Notes under the pieces: generated by a model | The model's database searches: none | What the model saw: the letters and a program-made list of their open reading frames with translations, nothing else | What the model was told of the DNA's origin: nothing | Shown here: positions 14,278 through 23,864 of the stretch, in pieces | Position numbering within the stretch: the first letter of the stretch is position 1 | Layout: the number at the start of each line of letters is the position of its first letter | From: JACCZH01 sp963729445 | Lineage (GTDB): Bacteria; Chloroflexota; Chloroflexia; Thermomicrobiales; CFX8 | Direction: 5' to 3' | Assembly: GCA_963729445.1 (NCBI GenBank) | Contig: CAVSNU010000005.1 | Location: 1,240,001 to 1,304,000 of the forward strand | DNA: 64,000 nucleotides | Translations under genes and position numbers: made by a program

Positions 14278-15906
14278 ATGGCTCTAAGCGCGGCAAAACT
14301 CATTGTTGAGGTCGAAGCTCGGACGCAAGCTGCACAACAGCAGCTTGCGGCATTCGGCGCAACGCTCGACGCCACCGGCAAGAAAGCCCAGAGTTCGGGA
14401 ACCGGCTTCGCCGCGCTCGACAGACACGCTCTCAACGCCGGGCAGCGGGCCCAGGCCGCCGGTGCGAATTTCGCTTCCATGGGCAAAGGCGTTGACGCCG
14501 CCGGGAAGCAGGCTGCTACCGCCGGCGCGTCGATGGCAAAAGCTGGTGATGGAGCGAACAAGGCTGGTGCCGGCGCAAAGAACGCAAGTGGAGCAGTTAC
14601 CGGACTCGGGAGCGCATTTAGTAAGACAAACCTCATGGCCGTCGCCGCCGGTACCGGCATGGTTGGTCTTGCTGCCGGCGTCGGCATGACCGCGAAAGCA
14701 GCGGTGCAGGCGGGCATCGACTACGAATCAGCCTTTGCAGGTGTTGAAAAAACTGTTGATGGAACGCAGGCGGAACTCGCTGAACTCAGTGGCGGCATTC
14801 GCGACATGGCAATGTCAATGCCGCTGGCTGCCACTGAGATAGCCGGGGTCGCTGAGGCCGCAGGGGCATTAGGCGTAGCACAAGGGGACATCCTCGAATT
14901 CACGCGGGTTGCTTCCCTTATCGGCGTAACCACGGATGTCAGCGCCGATCAAGCGGCGACTAGCTTGGGGCAACTGAGCAACGTACTCGGGTTAACGAAT
15001 GCCGACTACGAGAAGTTTGGTAGCACGTTAGTCGCGCTTGGCAACGACGGAGCTTCCACAGAATCGGCCATCTTGGGCATCACGGAGCGTGCCGGTGCCG
15101 CTGGTGAATTGATTGGATTCGCCACCGAGGAAACGTTGGCATGGGGCTCTGCCGTTGCCAACCTTGGTATCGAAGTGGATGCCGGGGGCACGGCGCTTCA
15201 GACATTCTTTATCACGACCGCTAAACAAGTCGCCGCCGCCGGCGACGAGCTTGACATTCTTGCCGAAACGGCCGGGATGACAGCCGACGCTTTCGCACAG
15301 GCTTACGCAGAAGACGCTAGTGCTGCACTTGAAACATTCATTACTGGCCTAGGCGAACTCGACCAGGCCCAGCAACTGGCGACACTTTCGGCACTCGGAT
15401 TTAACGATTCGCGCATTACCAGAACCCTACTCGGCCTAGCCTCCAACAACGACAATCTGACAAATAGCCTTAAGACATCCAAGAGCGCGTGGCAAGACAA
15501 CACCGCGATGGCAGCGGAGGCGGAGAAGCGATTCGCTACCACGGAATCGCAGATCCAGTTGATGAAGAACTCCCTAAACGATGCCGCGATCAGCATGAGT
15601 ACCGTTCTCCTGCCTGCCATTGTTGACATCAGTGGCGGCATCGCAGACATGGCACAGGGCTTCTCTCAGGCCGTCGAATACATGCAGGAACCAGACCCTA
15701 TCGATTTCGCGTCACGCTGGGAAGAGGCGGCTGACCGGATCGCCGGTATCGAGGTTCCGATGCCAGTAGAACCAGAAGATACCAGTCGCCGCTATGGTCA
15801 CATGTTCAGCGACCTGATGGGTCATGACTGGGATGGGCTATGGGCGGCAATGTTCCCCCCAAAGAGGACGTCATGGAAGTCTTCGATATCCCCATCGAAG
15901 AGTTGA
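14278..15906 (+). CDS. tape measure protein, N-terminal part (TP901-type core)
   Basis: 542 residues up to a stop just after a frame break. The N-terminus is Ala/Gly-rich helical repeat (AGQRAQAAGANFASMGKG...), then a hydrophobic patch (AVAAGTGMVGLAAGVGM), then the TP901/PhageMin tape-measure core (SAFAGVEKTVDGTQAELAEL, about residues 155-330). The frame stops 46 bases after a CCCCCCAAAG run, where the rest of the protein continues in the -1 frame. The RBS is weak (GTGAAG) and overlaps the operator palindrome. Confidence 0.85.
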   Translation: MALSAAKLIVEVEARTQAAQQQLAAFGATLDATGKKAQSSGTGFAALDRHALNAGQRAQAAGANFASMGKGVDAAGKQAATAGASMAKAGDGANKAGAGAKNASGAVTGLGSAFSKTNLMAVAAGTGMVGLAAGVGMTAKAAVQAGIDYESAFAGVEKTVDGTQAELAELSGGIRDMAMSMPLAATEIAGVAEAAGALGVAQGDILEFTRVASLIGVTTDVSADQAATSLGQLSNVLGLTNADYEKFGSTLVALGNDGASTESAILGITERAGAAGELIGFATEETLAWGSAVANLGIEVDAGGTALQTFFITTAKQVAAAGDELDILAETAGMTADAFAQAYAEDASAALETFITGLGELDQAQQLATLSALGFNDSRITRTLLGLASNNDNLTNSLKTSKSAWQDNTAMAAEAEKRFATTESQIQLMKNSLNDAAISMSTVLLPAIVDISGGIADMAQGFSQAVEYMQEPDPIDFASRWEEAADRIAGIEVPMPVEPEDTSRRYGHMFSDLMGHDWDGLWAAMFPPKRTSWKSSISPSKS

Positions 15907-18900
15907 CGGCCGAACATGTTGCCGGACTTCAGGACATGGTGGATTCCTACGGCGCTCTCAAGCCTGAGATGGGCGGCGTTACTCAGGCAGAAAAAGAACA
16001 AGCCGAGCAACTACTACTACTCATTGAGCGCTATCAGTTCTGGACACAGGCAACTGACGAGCAAAAACGTGGCCTCACTGAGATTGGAATGGGCCTCGCT
16101 GATTTCTTCAGGCTCCAAGGCGGGGCAACCAAGGCAGCCATGGAGAATCGCGACGCACTCCAGGAAGCCGGTCAGGGCTTCACTGCCTATGGCACTGCTT
16201 CCGAAACAGCCATTGCGGGTGTCGGCAGTAGCGTGGGGCGGCTCACTGATATCTTCGCTGGCAACAAGGGGCTTGCCGGTGAATTCGTGGGGGAAATCGC
16301 GCTCGGTGTCTCGCTCGGAGCAACCAAGTTTGAAGACGCGATGGGCATCTTTGCCGAGGTTCCGCGAGACGTCTTGCTATCCGAGCTCGACGTGCTGCGC
16401 TCGGAGCTGGAAGGCAAGCTCGTATCGGCCCTGATTACTGGCTCCGATACACGAGCCCTCCAGTCTCAACTGGATCACGTTAACAAGATCATTACGGCAA
16501 GTACAGATGTTGCCGCGCAAGGTCTCACCGAGTTCGGCAACGCCGCTGAGATGTCCTTTGCCGGTGTCCCTTCAGTCATCCAAGAGGCCGCTAATGCCTT
16601 CGGGAATTTCGGCGCAATGCAAGATCTGTTCCAGGCAGGGATAAGTCAAGCATCAGAAGGCGTCTCGGAGTGGCAGGGCCACCTGTCCGGTGCTGAGACG
16701 GCGCTCGGGTTCCTGCAATCCAAGATCGATGAGGGCATCCCGCTTACTGAGGAACAGCAGGGCCAGTACGACGCTCTCAGCACGGCAGTCGAGCGCTACA
16801 AGGGCGGCATTGACGACGAGGCCGAAGCGCTGATCGATGCCGAGGTGGCGAAAGCCAAATTCATCGAGACGCAGGACGCGCTGAACCAGGCGTTTGCGGA
16901 AGGCAAGATCGGTCCGGAGGAATACCAGAAGGCCATCGCCGAAGCGGCCGCAGGTCTTGACCCATTCACCGCCGGTCAACTCGGGCTAACAGAAGCCACC
17001 AGCGACGTCATCGACAAGCTGCGCGATTTCATGATCGAGTTGGGCCTGATTGAGCCGCCGCCGCCGGTCGAGCTTGAGGTCGATGACGAAGACGCCCACA
17101 TGTCGCTCAACGAGTACGCCGAGCACATTGGCGAGACTCCCCAGCCGGAACCGACGGTCCCGACCGTGGACAAAGATGACGCGCAGCTCTCGCTGAACGA
17201 GTTCGTCGCCAAGATCGGCGAGGTGAAGAGCCCGCCGCCGGTGGTCGTTGACGCCGACACCTGGAGCGCACAAGGCGCGATCCAGTCCCTGATTGACATG
17301 ATCACGACCGGGCGCACCATGCCGGTCTCCGTGGTCGTCAGTGGCGGCGGGGGCGGCTACACCGAGTTTGCCGACGGCGGGATCTCGCAGGGCGGCCTCG
17401 CCCTGGTTGGCGAAGAGGGCCCGGAGTTCGTGATCCTGCCAAAGGGTGCCGAGGTCATCACCGCGCCTGAGACCCAAGCGATGATGGCCGGCATGCCGTT
17501 CATCGGCGGTTTCGCTGACGGGACCGGGGTTGACCTCACCGACGCCGACAAGGCCGCCCTGCAGATCCTGGGTGATCTGGTGGTCGTCCTGGATCCGGCG
17601 TCCGTTGCCGAGGCGGAGGCGGAACTGGCCACCCTGTGGGATGCCCGGCGCATTGCCGAGGAATTAGGTCTTGGTGAGGCCGTCATCGCTGATCTGGACG
17701 AGCAGATAGCCGCCAAGCAGGGCGAGCTTGACCTGATCGGCCAGGTGGCCGGGACGGCATTTGGCCAGGGCGTGATCGCCGGGCTGGAAGAGGTCGCCGC
17801 CAGTGAGCGCTTCACCGGCATCTTCCAGCTGCCCTCCACACCAGGCAGCTACTCGCTCGACGACATCATCTCGGGTGAGGCGCAACAGCAGATCGAAGAC
17901 GACTTCGCCGAGCTGTGGAACTTGCAGAAGATCGCGACCGATCTCGGGATGGACGCATGGGCCGCCGAACTGGGCCGGCAGATGCAAGAGCTGGGCCTCG
18001 ACGAAGAGATCGTCAACGCGATCATCAACTCAGAGACCGGACAGAAGATGGCTGAAGCCTTCGAAGCTGAGCAGATCGCTGAAGAGTGGGATCAGCGACT
18101 CGAGGATGCCCTCAGCGGCCCGGCCTTCGGAGAGGGCATCCAGGCGGGCATCGACGGGCTGCAGGACAAGATCGACCTGGGTCCGGCCATGGGTATCCCG
18201 CAATCGGTTATCGACGGCTGGAAGGAAGATCAGGCCGAACTAGAGGGTGAAGCTGCTCAGTACTGGAAGGACGTGGCCAACGCCGCCGCGAGTGGGCTGC
18301 TGGATGACGAGACCCTGGCGGCCTACGCCCAGGCTGGCGGCGCGCAATTCGAGGCCTACCTGACGGAGCTGGTCGGCGAAGAGGCTGCCCAGAAGATGAT
18401 CGAGGGTGCGACCGCGATCAGTGCCGCCGGCATCGAGCAGCTTGAGACGATCTTCGCCTCGGCGCCGGAGCTGGCCGGTGGCTTTGTGGACGACATCGTG
18501 CAGGGCCTCGGGGACGGCACCTTCAGCATCGAGCAGGCGTTCGGGCTCCTGGGCCAGGTCGCGACGGACGAGCTGCTCCCGGCCCTCGAGGATATCGAGG
18601 AACAGCTCACGGTCGACCTGGTGCAGGCCATCATCGACGGCAACGCCGAACTGGAAGCCGACATCCTCGAGAAGCTCCGCCTGCTGGGGATCCTGCAAGA
18701 CGAGTTGGAGGTCACGAAACAGGCCGCTGGCGAGTGGGGCTGGAAGAACGAGCCGACTGGCTCCTCCCGTGGCGGTGGCTCGTCACTGGGCGGCGGTGGC
18801 GGGGCCTTCGGCTCGGGAGGTGGCGCGTTCGGGGGCGGCTCCGGTGGTGGATCCGGTGGCGGCTCCAATCGTGGCCCGGCGGACAACGGTACCGGTGCCC

Positions 18901-19778
18901 GGGCCGGGACGGTGGATGCCACGTTCTACGGCGCGCCGGAGGTGTTTGGCTCGCAGTCGGTCATGATCGGCTCGGGTGGCATCCCGATTGGCGGAACTGC
19001 CGGACCCGGCACGATGGCGGCCTACCAGGCAGCGTCAGACGTGGCCCGTGCGGCGTTCGTCGAGGCCGTCTGGGGCGGGGCGTCGTTCGGCGAGGCCTGG
19101 GACATCTACGAGAAGGTACTCAAGGAACACGGCTTCAAGCCGGGCAGCGATCTCACAGGCTCGGCCTGGGCCTACAGCTCCTACATGTCGGCGTTCGGGA
19201 TCGACGTGACCAACCGCAGCACGAAGGAAGACGTGTTCCGGATGATGAAGCCGGTCATGGATTCGATGTACGGCGACCCGGCCATGGAAGACGTGCTCGC
19301 CGAGATCTGGGCGATGGTCACGCAGAAGACCGGCGTGACGCAGAAGCAGTACCTGACCCAGTCTGGCTTTGCTCGCAGCGCATCGTCGGGCATCGGCGAG
19401 AGCTTGAGAGGCGGGCGGGTACAGGAGTATGGCCGCGGATACAAACCCACGTTCCGCGAGGCGCCGTCGAATCTCTCCGAACTGGCCGACGGCGGCATGA
19501 TCGATAGCCCCCTCCTGGCCTTGGTCGGCGAGGCTGGGACCGAGATGGTGCAGCCGCTCAGTGCTGGCCATCCCGAGCGCGAGCGCTTTATCAGCGACAT
19601 TGTGGCCGCTGTCGGGGGCGGTGGTGGAGCGAGTGGCGAGAAGTTCGACCGCCTGCTGAACCTCATTGAGCGATTCGTCAACGCGCCGATCAACCTCGAT
19701 AGCTACGAGATAAACCGGCGGCTCGGGGCACGGAACTACAGCGACGCCATGACGAAGGTGGGGGCGAGCAGTGGCTGA
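15840..19778 (+). CDS. tape measure protein, C-terminal part (in -1 frame)
   Basis: About 1,300 residues, continuing the tape measure after the frame break near 15855-15864. Long helical stretches alternate with charged repeats; two related segments (ADGGISQGGLALVGEEGPEF and ADGGMIDSPLLALVGEAGTE, about 520 and 1,220) are a C-terminal tape-measure hallmark, and a Gly/Ser linker lies near 980-1,010. If read apart it could start at ATG 15840 or at ATG 15873, which follows AGAGGA. The whole tape measure would be about 1,835 residues, predicting a tail of roughly 270 nm by the usual 0.15 nm per residue rule. Confidence 0.85.
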   Translation: MGGNVPPKEDVMEVFDIPIEELTAEHVAGLQDMVDSYGALKPEMGGVTQAEKEQAEQLLLLIERYQFWTQATDEQKRGLTEIGMGLADFFRLQGGATKAAMENRDALQEAGQGFTAYGTASETAIAGVGSSVGRLTDIFAGNKGLAGEFVGEIALGVSLGATKFEDAMGIFAEVPRDVLLSELDVLRSELEGKLVSALITGSDTRALQSQLDHVNKIITASTDVAAQGLTEFGNAAEMSFAGVPSVIQEAANAFGNFGAMQDLFQAGISQASEGVSEWQGHLSGAETALGFLQSKIDEGIPLTEEQQGQYDALSTAVERYKGGIDDEAEALIDAEVAKAKFIETQDALNQAFAEGKIGPEEYQKAIAEAAAGLDPFTAGQLGLTEATSDVIDKLRDFMIELGLIEPPPPVELEVDDEDAHMSLNEYAEHIGETPQPEPTVPTVDKDDAQLSLNEFVAKIGEVKSPPPVVVDADTWSAQGAIQSLIDMITTGRTMPVSVVVSGGGGGYTEFADGGISQGGLALVGEEGPEFVILPKGAEVITAPETQAMMAGMPFIGGFADGTGVDLTDADKAALQILGDLVVVLDPASVAEAEAELATLWDARRIAEELGLGEAVIADLDEQIAAKQGELDLIGQVAGTAFGQGVIAGLEEVAASERFTGIFQLPSTPGSYSLDDIISGEAQQQIEDDFAELWNLQKIATDLGMDAWAAELGRQMQELGLDEEIVNAIINSETGQKMAEAFEAEQIAEEWDQRLEDALSGPAFGEGIQAGIDGLQDKIDLGPAMGIPQSVIDGWKEDQAELEGEAAQYWKDVANAAASGLLDDETLAAYAQAGGAQFEAYLTELVGEEAAQKMIEGATAISAAGIEQLETIFASAPELAGGFVDDIVQGLGDGTFSIEQAFGLLGQVATDELLPALEDIEEQLTVDLVQAIIDGNAELEADILEKLRLLGILQDELEVTKQAAGEWGWKNEPTGSSRGGGSSLGGGGGAFGSGGGAFGGGSGGGSGGGSNRGPADNGTGARAGTVDATFYGAPEVFGSQSVMIGSGGIPIGGTAGPGTMAAYQAASDVARAAFVEAVWGGASFGEAWDIYEKVLKEHGFKPGSDLTGSAWAYSSYMSAFGIDVTNRSTKEDVFRMMKPVMDSMYGDPAMEDVLAEIWAMVTQKTGVTQKQYLTQSGFARSASSGIGESLRGGRVQEYGRGYKPTFREAPSNLSELADGGMIDSPLLALVGEAGTEMVQPLSAGHPERERFISDIVAAVGGGGGASGEKFDRLLNLIERFVNAPINLDSYEINRRLGARNYSDAMTKVGASSG
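15855..15864 (+). other. frame break in the tape measure gene (C6 A3 G run)
   Basis: CCCCCCAAAG contains CCCAAAG in slip phase (C CCA AAG to CCC AAA), leading to the long -1 frame. It may be a programmed shift, a real one-base change in the C run, or a sequencing indel. Confidence 0.7.
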
Positions 19779-22050
19779 TTTCTTTCTGGAGGTGGGTTCC
19801 AGCGGCGACGCCCTGCACGACCGGCTGCCGCTGGCCGAGCCGAACTACCTGGTGCTGGCGTCCGGCTTTACCGTCGAGGACGATGCCCAGAACCCGCGCT
19901 ACAGCGTCCTGACGGTACCGCTGCACATCAAGGGCACGACCAAGAACGCCCTGCTCAACAACCGCAGGGCCATCGAAACGTACCTGAACATGGCCACGAT
20001 TGGCGCGGACCCGGCCGGCGAGTTGCCGTGGGTGACGTTCGGGGCCCAGTTGACCGGCGCGGATACGCTGGTGCGCTGGCGGATCGTCAGTGGCATGTTC
20101 GCGGGCGGCGAGATCAGCGGCATCCATAGCAATTGGATGGGCAGCGCTGACAACCCGGTCTCACTGATCCTGCGCGTGCTCAAAGGGGCAGTGGGTAACG
20201 AGATCGTGGATGACCCGGTGACAGTCACCGGGGCCAACCCGACGCTCTACCGCGCCGCGATCCCGGGTGACATGCCGGCGCTGGTCGAGGCCACCATCAC
20301 CGACAACTCGACCGGCCAGGTGCTGCACAAGCTGCACGTCGGATCGAAGAGTGCTGAGAGCATGGCCTCGGGCGACGTGGCGCTGGTCAAGCCGATTGTG
20401 GGCGGCGGCACAGCGGGCACGGCCGACACGATCGCCGATTCCTACGCCAGCACCACCCTCTCGCCGCTCTGGAGCGCCGTGGGCTACGTACAGCCCACCG
20501 AGCGCTACCTGCGGGGCGCATACGACATCTGGGCGCGGGTGCGCGACTGGTCGACGGTCCTGGCGATGCCGACCGGCGTCACGGCCACCGCAGGGCAAGG
20601 GCCGTCGCTAGTGCAGATGGACATGACAACCCCCCCGGATGAACACACTGCCACGAGTGCGTCCGCGACATGGGATCGGTCCACGACGGCTGGCAACCTG
20701 CTCGTCCTGACGCTGCACCAGCGCGACGCGGCGACAGCCACCCTGCCGGTCGGCTGGACATTAGCGGTCACCAGGACGCAGGGGTCGTACACCGTCGCGA
20801 TCTACTACAAGGCCAATGCCGCCTCAGAGAACGGCACGGTCACCGTTACGTTCAGCGCCGCAGTGGACGCCGCGATCGCCATTGAGGAATGGGCCGGCAT
20901 TGCGGCAAGCTCGCCGCTTGACGTGACCGCCTCCGGCGGCACCGCATCTGGGACGACACATACGACCGGGACGACCGCGACCACGACGCAGGCACACGCC
21001 CTGGTGTTAACGGCGCATTCAACATCCCAGAGCAGCATCGGCGACTTCGTGGGGTATACGTCCGGGTACAAGGCAATTTACTACCACAACAGCAGTGGCT
21101 TCGGGGTGGGGCTCGCATCACGGTACAAAGTGGTGACGGGGCTCGGCACACAAGAGGCGACGATGACCTCATCAGGAACCGACACCAGCGCCAACGCCAT
21201 CGCCGTGTTCAAGGCAGCGAGCACAGCGGCCGGCGACCTGGTCGCCGGGTCGTATCAATACAGGGTGCTGGCACTGGACGCCGCCGGCAACTACTCCTCC
21301 CCATCGGCGACGGTGAGTGTCGTGCAGCCGACCAGCGCGTCCGGCCGGACCGCGCAACTGGCCTGGGGCGTGCCTACGGGCATCACGCCAACTCAGTACC
21401 GCGTGTTTTGGAAAGCGCAGACGGACTCTTGGAAGTATCTCGACACCGGGTCTGCGAACCCCAGTTTCTTCCACTACACCGAGACCGGCGCGACGCCGGA
21501 CGTGGTGCCCCTGGACGGCAGCGAGGGCGCACAGATCCGGCTTGCCTTGAGTCTCGGTTCCGGGCGGACGGTCGTCGCCACCACCCGCGAGGTGTTCACC
21601 GTGCACGCCAACGGGCAATGGGAGTGGATCAAGCTCGCCAGCGAGCAGTTGCCACCGATGGCCGCGCCGCTCTCAGCCGCACAGCGCGACTACCGGGCAA
21701 CGGTTGAAGTGCGACAGCCAACGAGTGACAGCACCTTGGAACTGGACGCGCTGGTGTTCTTGCCCTGCAACGAAGCGCAGTTCACGGCGACAGCACTGGA
21801 CGACCTGGTAACGGCACGTACCTGGACGATCGGCACGAGTGAGGGCGGCCACGCCTACGGCTACCTGACGGACGGGAGCGACGAGGATGGGCAGGTGAAC
21901 GCGACCGGCCAACTGATGGCCGGGCCGGGTGACACCATGTTCGCGATGTTGATGGAAGCGGCCGGAGCCGTGGCGCAGGTAGAGGGCATGAGCCTATCGG
22001 TGACGTTGAAGATTTGGCCCCGTTATAGCTGGGCCACGGGCAGCACTTAG
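19771..22050 (+). CDS. distal tail protein (Dit-like) with inserted beta domains
   Basis: GTG 19771 overlaps the tape measure stop. The first 230 residues have the Dit-like N-terminal pattern (ADFFLEVGSSGDALHDRLPL, then VLTVPLHIKGTTKNALLNNR). The middle (about 270-470) is a Thr/Ala-rich beta sandwich, followed by an FN3-like domain (SYQYRVLALDAAGNYSSPSA, near 490) and a C-terminal jelly-roll-like part. Likely joins tail tube to baseplate and may carry carbohydrate-binding insertions. 759 residues, much longer than a minimal Dit. Confidence 0.7.
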   Translation: MADFFLEVGSSGDALHDRLPLAEPNYLVLASGFTVEDDAQNPRYSVLTVPLHIKGTTKNALLNNRRAIETYLNMATIGADPAGELPWVTFGAQLTGADTLVRWRIVSGMFAGGEISGIHSNWMGSADNPVSLILRVLKGAVGNEIVDDPVTVTGANPTLYRAAIPGDMPALVEATITDNSTGQVLHKLHVGSKSAESMASGDVALVKPIVGGGTAGTADTIADSYASTTLSPLWSAVGYVQPTERYLRGAYDIWARVRDWSTVLAMPTGVTATAGQGPSLVQMDMTTPPDEHTATSASATWDRSTTAGNLLVLTLHQRDAATATLPVGWTLAVTRTQGSYTVAIYYKANAASENGTVTVTFSAAVDAAIAIEEWAGIAASSPLDVTASGGTASGTTHTTGTTATTTQAHALVLTAHSTSQSSIGDFVGYTSGYKAIYYHNSSGFGVGLASRYKVVTGLGTQEATMTSSGTDTSANAIAVFKAASTAAGDLVAGSYQYRVLALDAAGNYSSPSATVSVVQPTSASGRTAQLAWGVPTGITPTQYRVFWKAQTDSWKYLDTGSANPSFFHYTETGATPDVVPLDGSEGAQIRLALSLGSGRTVVATTREVFTVHANGQWEWIKLASEQLPPMAAPLSAAQRDYRATVEVRQPTSDSTLELDALVFLPCNEAQFTATALDDLVTARTWTIGTSEGGHAYGYLTDGSDEDGQVNATGQLMAGPGDTMFAMLMEAAGAVAQVEGMSLSVTLKIWPRYSWATGST

Positions 22051-22064
22051 AAAGCAGGCAACCA

Positions 22065-22451
22065 ATGGCCAACCTGAGCAACCACGCAGAAAACGCCATT
22101 CTCAACCACACGACCGGGAAAGCAGCCTGGACGATGCCGACCACGCTGTACCTGGCGCTCTTTTCCGCAGACCCCACCGACGCGGTCGGGGCGGGCGAGC
22201 TCAGCGGGGGTGGGTACGCCCGCATCGCCCTGACGTTCGCCACAGCCGCGAGCGGCACGACCTCCAACGACACCCAGGAAGACTTTGCCGCCGCCGCCAC
22301 GGACTGGACGCAGGCAACACACTGGGTGCTGTTCGACGCGCTCACCGGCGGCAACGGCATCTGGCACGGTGCGTGGGGTACCCCGGTCACGGTGCTGACA
22401 GGGCAACAGTTTCGGGTGCGGGTTGGCGACATCGTCTTGTCCATGGATTAG
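22065..22451 (+). CDS. tail fibre/baseplate-like structural protein (128 aa)
   Basis: The start MANLSNHAENAILNHTTGKA followed by PTTLYLALFSADPTDA is a recurrent signature of a small virion protein found in many siphoviruses and podoviruses, where it is annotated as a tail fibre or structural protein. The rest is beta-rich with HWVLFDALTGGNGIWHGAW. It lies between distal tail and fibre genes, consistent with a baseplate or fibre-linked role. Confidence 0.75.
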   Translation: MANLSNHAENAILNHTTGKAAWTMPTTLYLALFSADPTDAVGAGELSGGGYARIALTFATAASGTTSNDTQEDFAAAATDWTQATHWVLFDALTGGNGIWHGAWGTPVTVLTGQQFRVRVGDIVLSMD

Positions 22452-22461
22452 GTGAGGGATC

Positions 22462-22941
22462 GTGTACTACCAGATCGTCGGCCAGCCGGAAACCGAAGAA
22501 CAGAGCGGTCTCACCTACACGGTGGTGCGCTTCTGGCTGTCCCGTGCTGACTACGTGGCTGGCAAGGAGCCGGTCACGACTGAAGACTTCTTGAGTGACC
22601 TACGTGAGACGGCTACCCGCATCGTGACCGACGCACAGGGCCGTTACAAACTCAGTGACGGCACGTTCATCGCGCCTGCGCAAATGGACCCAGAGACGGC
22701 GTACGAGTTTGAGCGCGAGACGGTGCAACTCGACCCGGTAGACCAACTGCTCGAAAACATCGAGCGCTTTTTAGACGGCAACCGGGAGCGGATCGAGCGG
22801 GGGCAATTCCCTAAGAGTCGTGTGAACCGGCAGATCCGGGTGAAACCTGCAACCGAACGGTCTGCTGTCGCCAAGCGCTCTGACATGCGCGACCTGCGTG
22901 AGAGCCGCTGGGATCAGCGCAAGACGAGGGACACGCGATGA
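22462..22941 (+). CDS. unknown phage tail-region protein (159 aa)
   Basis: GTG 22462. The N-terminal half is beta-like (YYQIVGQPETEEQSGLTYTV), the middle acidic and helical, and the C-terminal 60 residues are strongly basic (NRERIERGQFPKSRVNRQIR, then RDLRESRWDQRKTRDTR). Such a design could link a fibre to DNA or an acidic surface, but no family is recognised. Its stop overlaps the next gene start. Confidence 0.55.
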   Translation: MYYQIVGQPETEEQSGLTYTVVRFWLSRADYVAGKEPVTTEDFLSDLRETATRIVTDAQGRYKLSDGTFIAPAQMDPETAYEFERETVQLDPVDQLLENIERFLDGNRERIERGQFPKSRVNRQIRVKPATERSAVAKRSDMRDLRESRWDQRKTRDTR

Positions 22942-23864
22942 CCGTTCTTGATATTCGCGTCGCTGCTGGTGCAAACGATGGAGAATGGACGAGCGCCGGA
23001 GCTTTCAGCTCGACCAATGCTCTTAACATCAATTTAGGCAGTTCCGCTGGGACTACAACCTATAGTGGGTTCTTTCGTTTTCTCAACGTCACGGTTCCTG
23101 GCAGTGACACGATCGATGTGGCGAACATGGTCTTTCGCTCGTGGGGGAACGCCGACTCTGGCGTAACCTGCAATGCGCGCATACTGGCGCATCTTGCAGC
23201 GAACCCAGCCGCCCCGACTTCGCACAGTGGAGTAACATCTGCTCCGCGCACCACGGCATTTACCGACTGGTCAAATATACCGCCGGTGGGTGCCGACGCG
23301 GACTTCACCTCAGCGGAGTTCCCGGCAGTTATGCAAGAGCTTGTGAGCCAAGGCAGTTGGGCGAGTGGCAACGCGGTAGTCCTGTTCGTAGAAAACAACG
23401 GGTCAAGCCCAAGCGCACTCCGTCATATCAGACCGTACGAGTTTGCTTCAGCGACCGCCCCCTTGCTGCACATCGAGTACTCGCCGCCCAACACCGCGCC
23501 AACCATCACCGTTGCACCCACCGCCTCCTACGGCAGTCTCACGCGCCTGGGTCCGCTCAACACCCCGGCAGTCGTGTCATTCACTGCAACAGATGCAGAC
23601 GGTGACGCGCTCACCTACGAGATTCGCACCGCTGCGGGGGGGGGTGGGACACTGGTAGCAAGCGGCACGTGCACGTCCGGCACGACAGAGAACGTCAACA
23701 TCGCCAACAGTGATCCGGGGCTGGTCGATGGCAGCCAGACGCTCTACCTGCGGGTGCACGACGGCGCGGTCTACTCGGCTGACAGTTCATTCTCACTGCT
23801 GAGAGACACGACGGCGCCAACCGTGGGGACGATCACCACAAATCCAGATCCGGTCGTGAGCTAA
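22938..23864 (+). CDS. tail fibre-like protein: DNRLRE/CBM96-like domain plus Ig-like domain
   Basis: ATG 22938 overlaps the previous stop. Residues 1-180 resemble the DNRLRE (CBM96-like) beta fold used for carbohydrate binding (GFFRFLNVTVPGSDTIDVAN, then APLLHIEY). Residues about 185-305 are an Ig-like or cadherin-like domain (VSFTATDADGDALTYEIRT, DGSQTLYLRVHDGA). It is a good candidate for host surface recognition. The stop overlaps the next ATG, so it is made with the tail-tip protein. Confidence 0.65.
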   Translation: MTVLDIRVAAGANDGEWTSAGAFSSTNALNINLGSSAGTTTYSGFFRFLNVTVPGSDTIDVANMVFRSWGNADSGVTCNARILAHLAANPAAPTSHSGVTSAPRTTAFTDWSNIPPVGADADFTSAEFPAVMQELVSQGSWASGNAVVLFVENNGSSPSALRHIRPYEFASATAPLLHIEYSPPNTAPTITVAPTASYGSLTRLGPLNTPAVVSFTATDADGDALTYEIRTAAGGGGTLVASGTCTSGTTENVNIANSDPGLVDGSQTLYLRVHDGAVYSADSSFSLLRDTTAPTVGTITTNPDPVVS

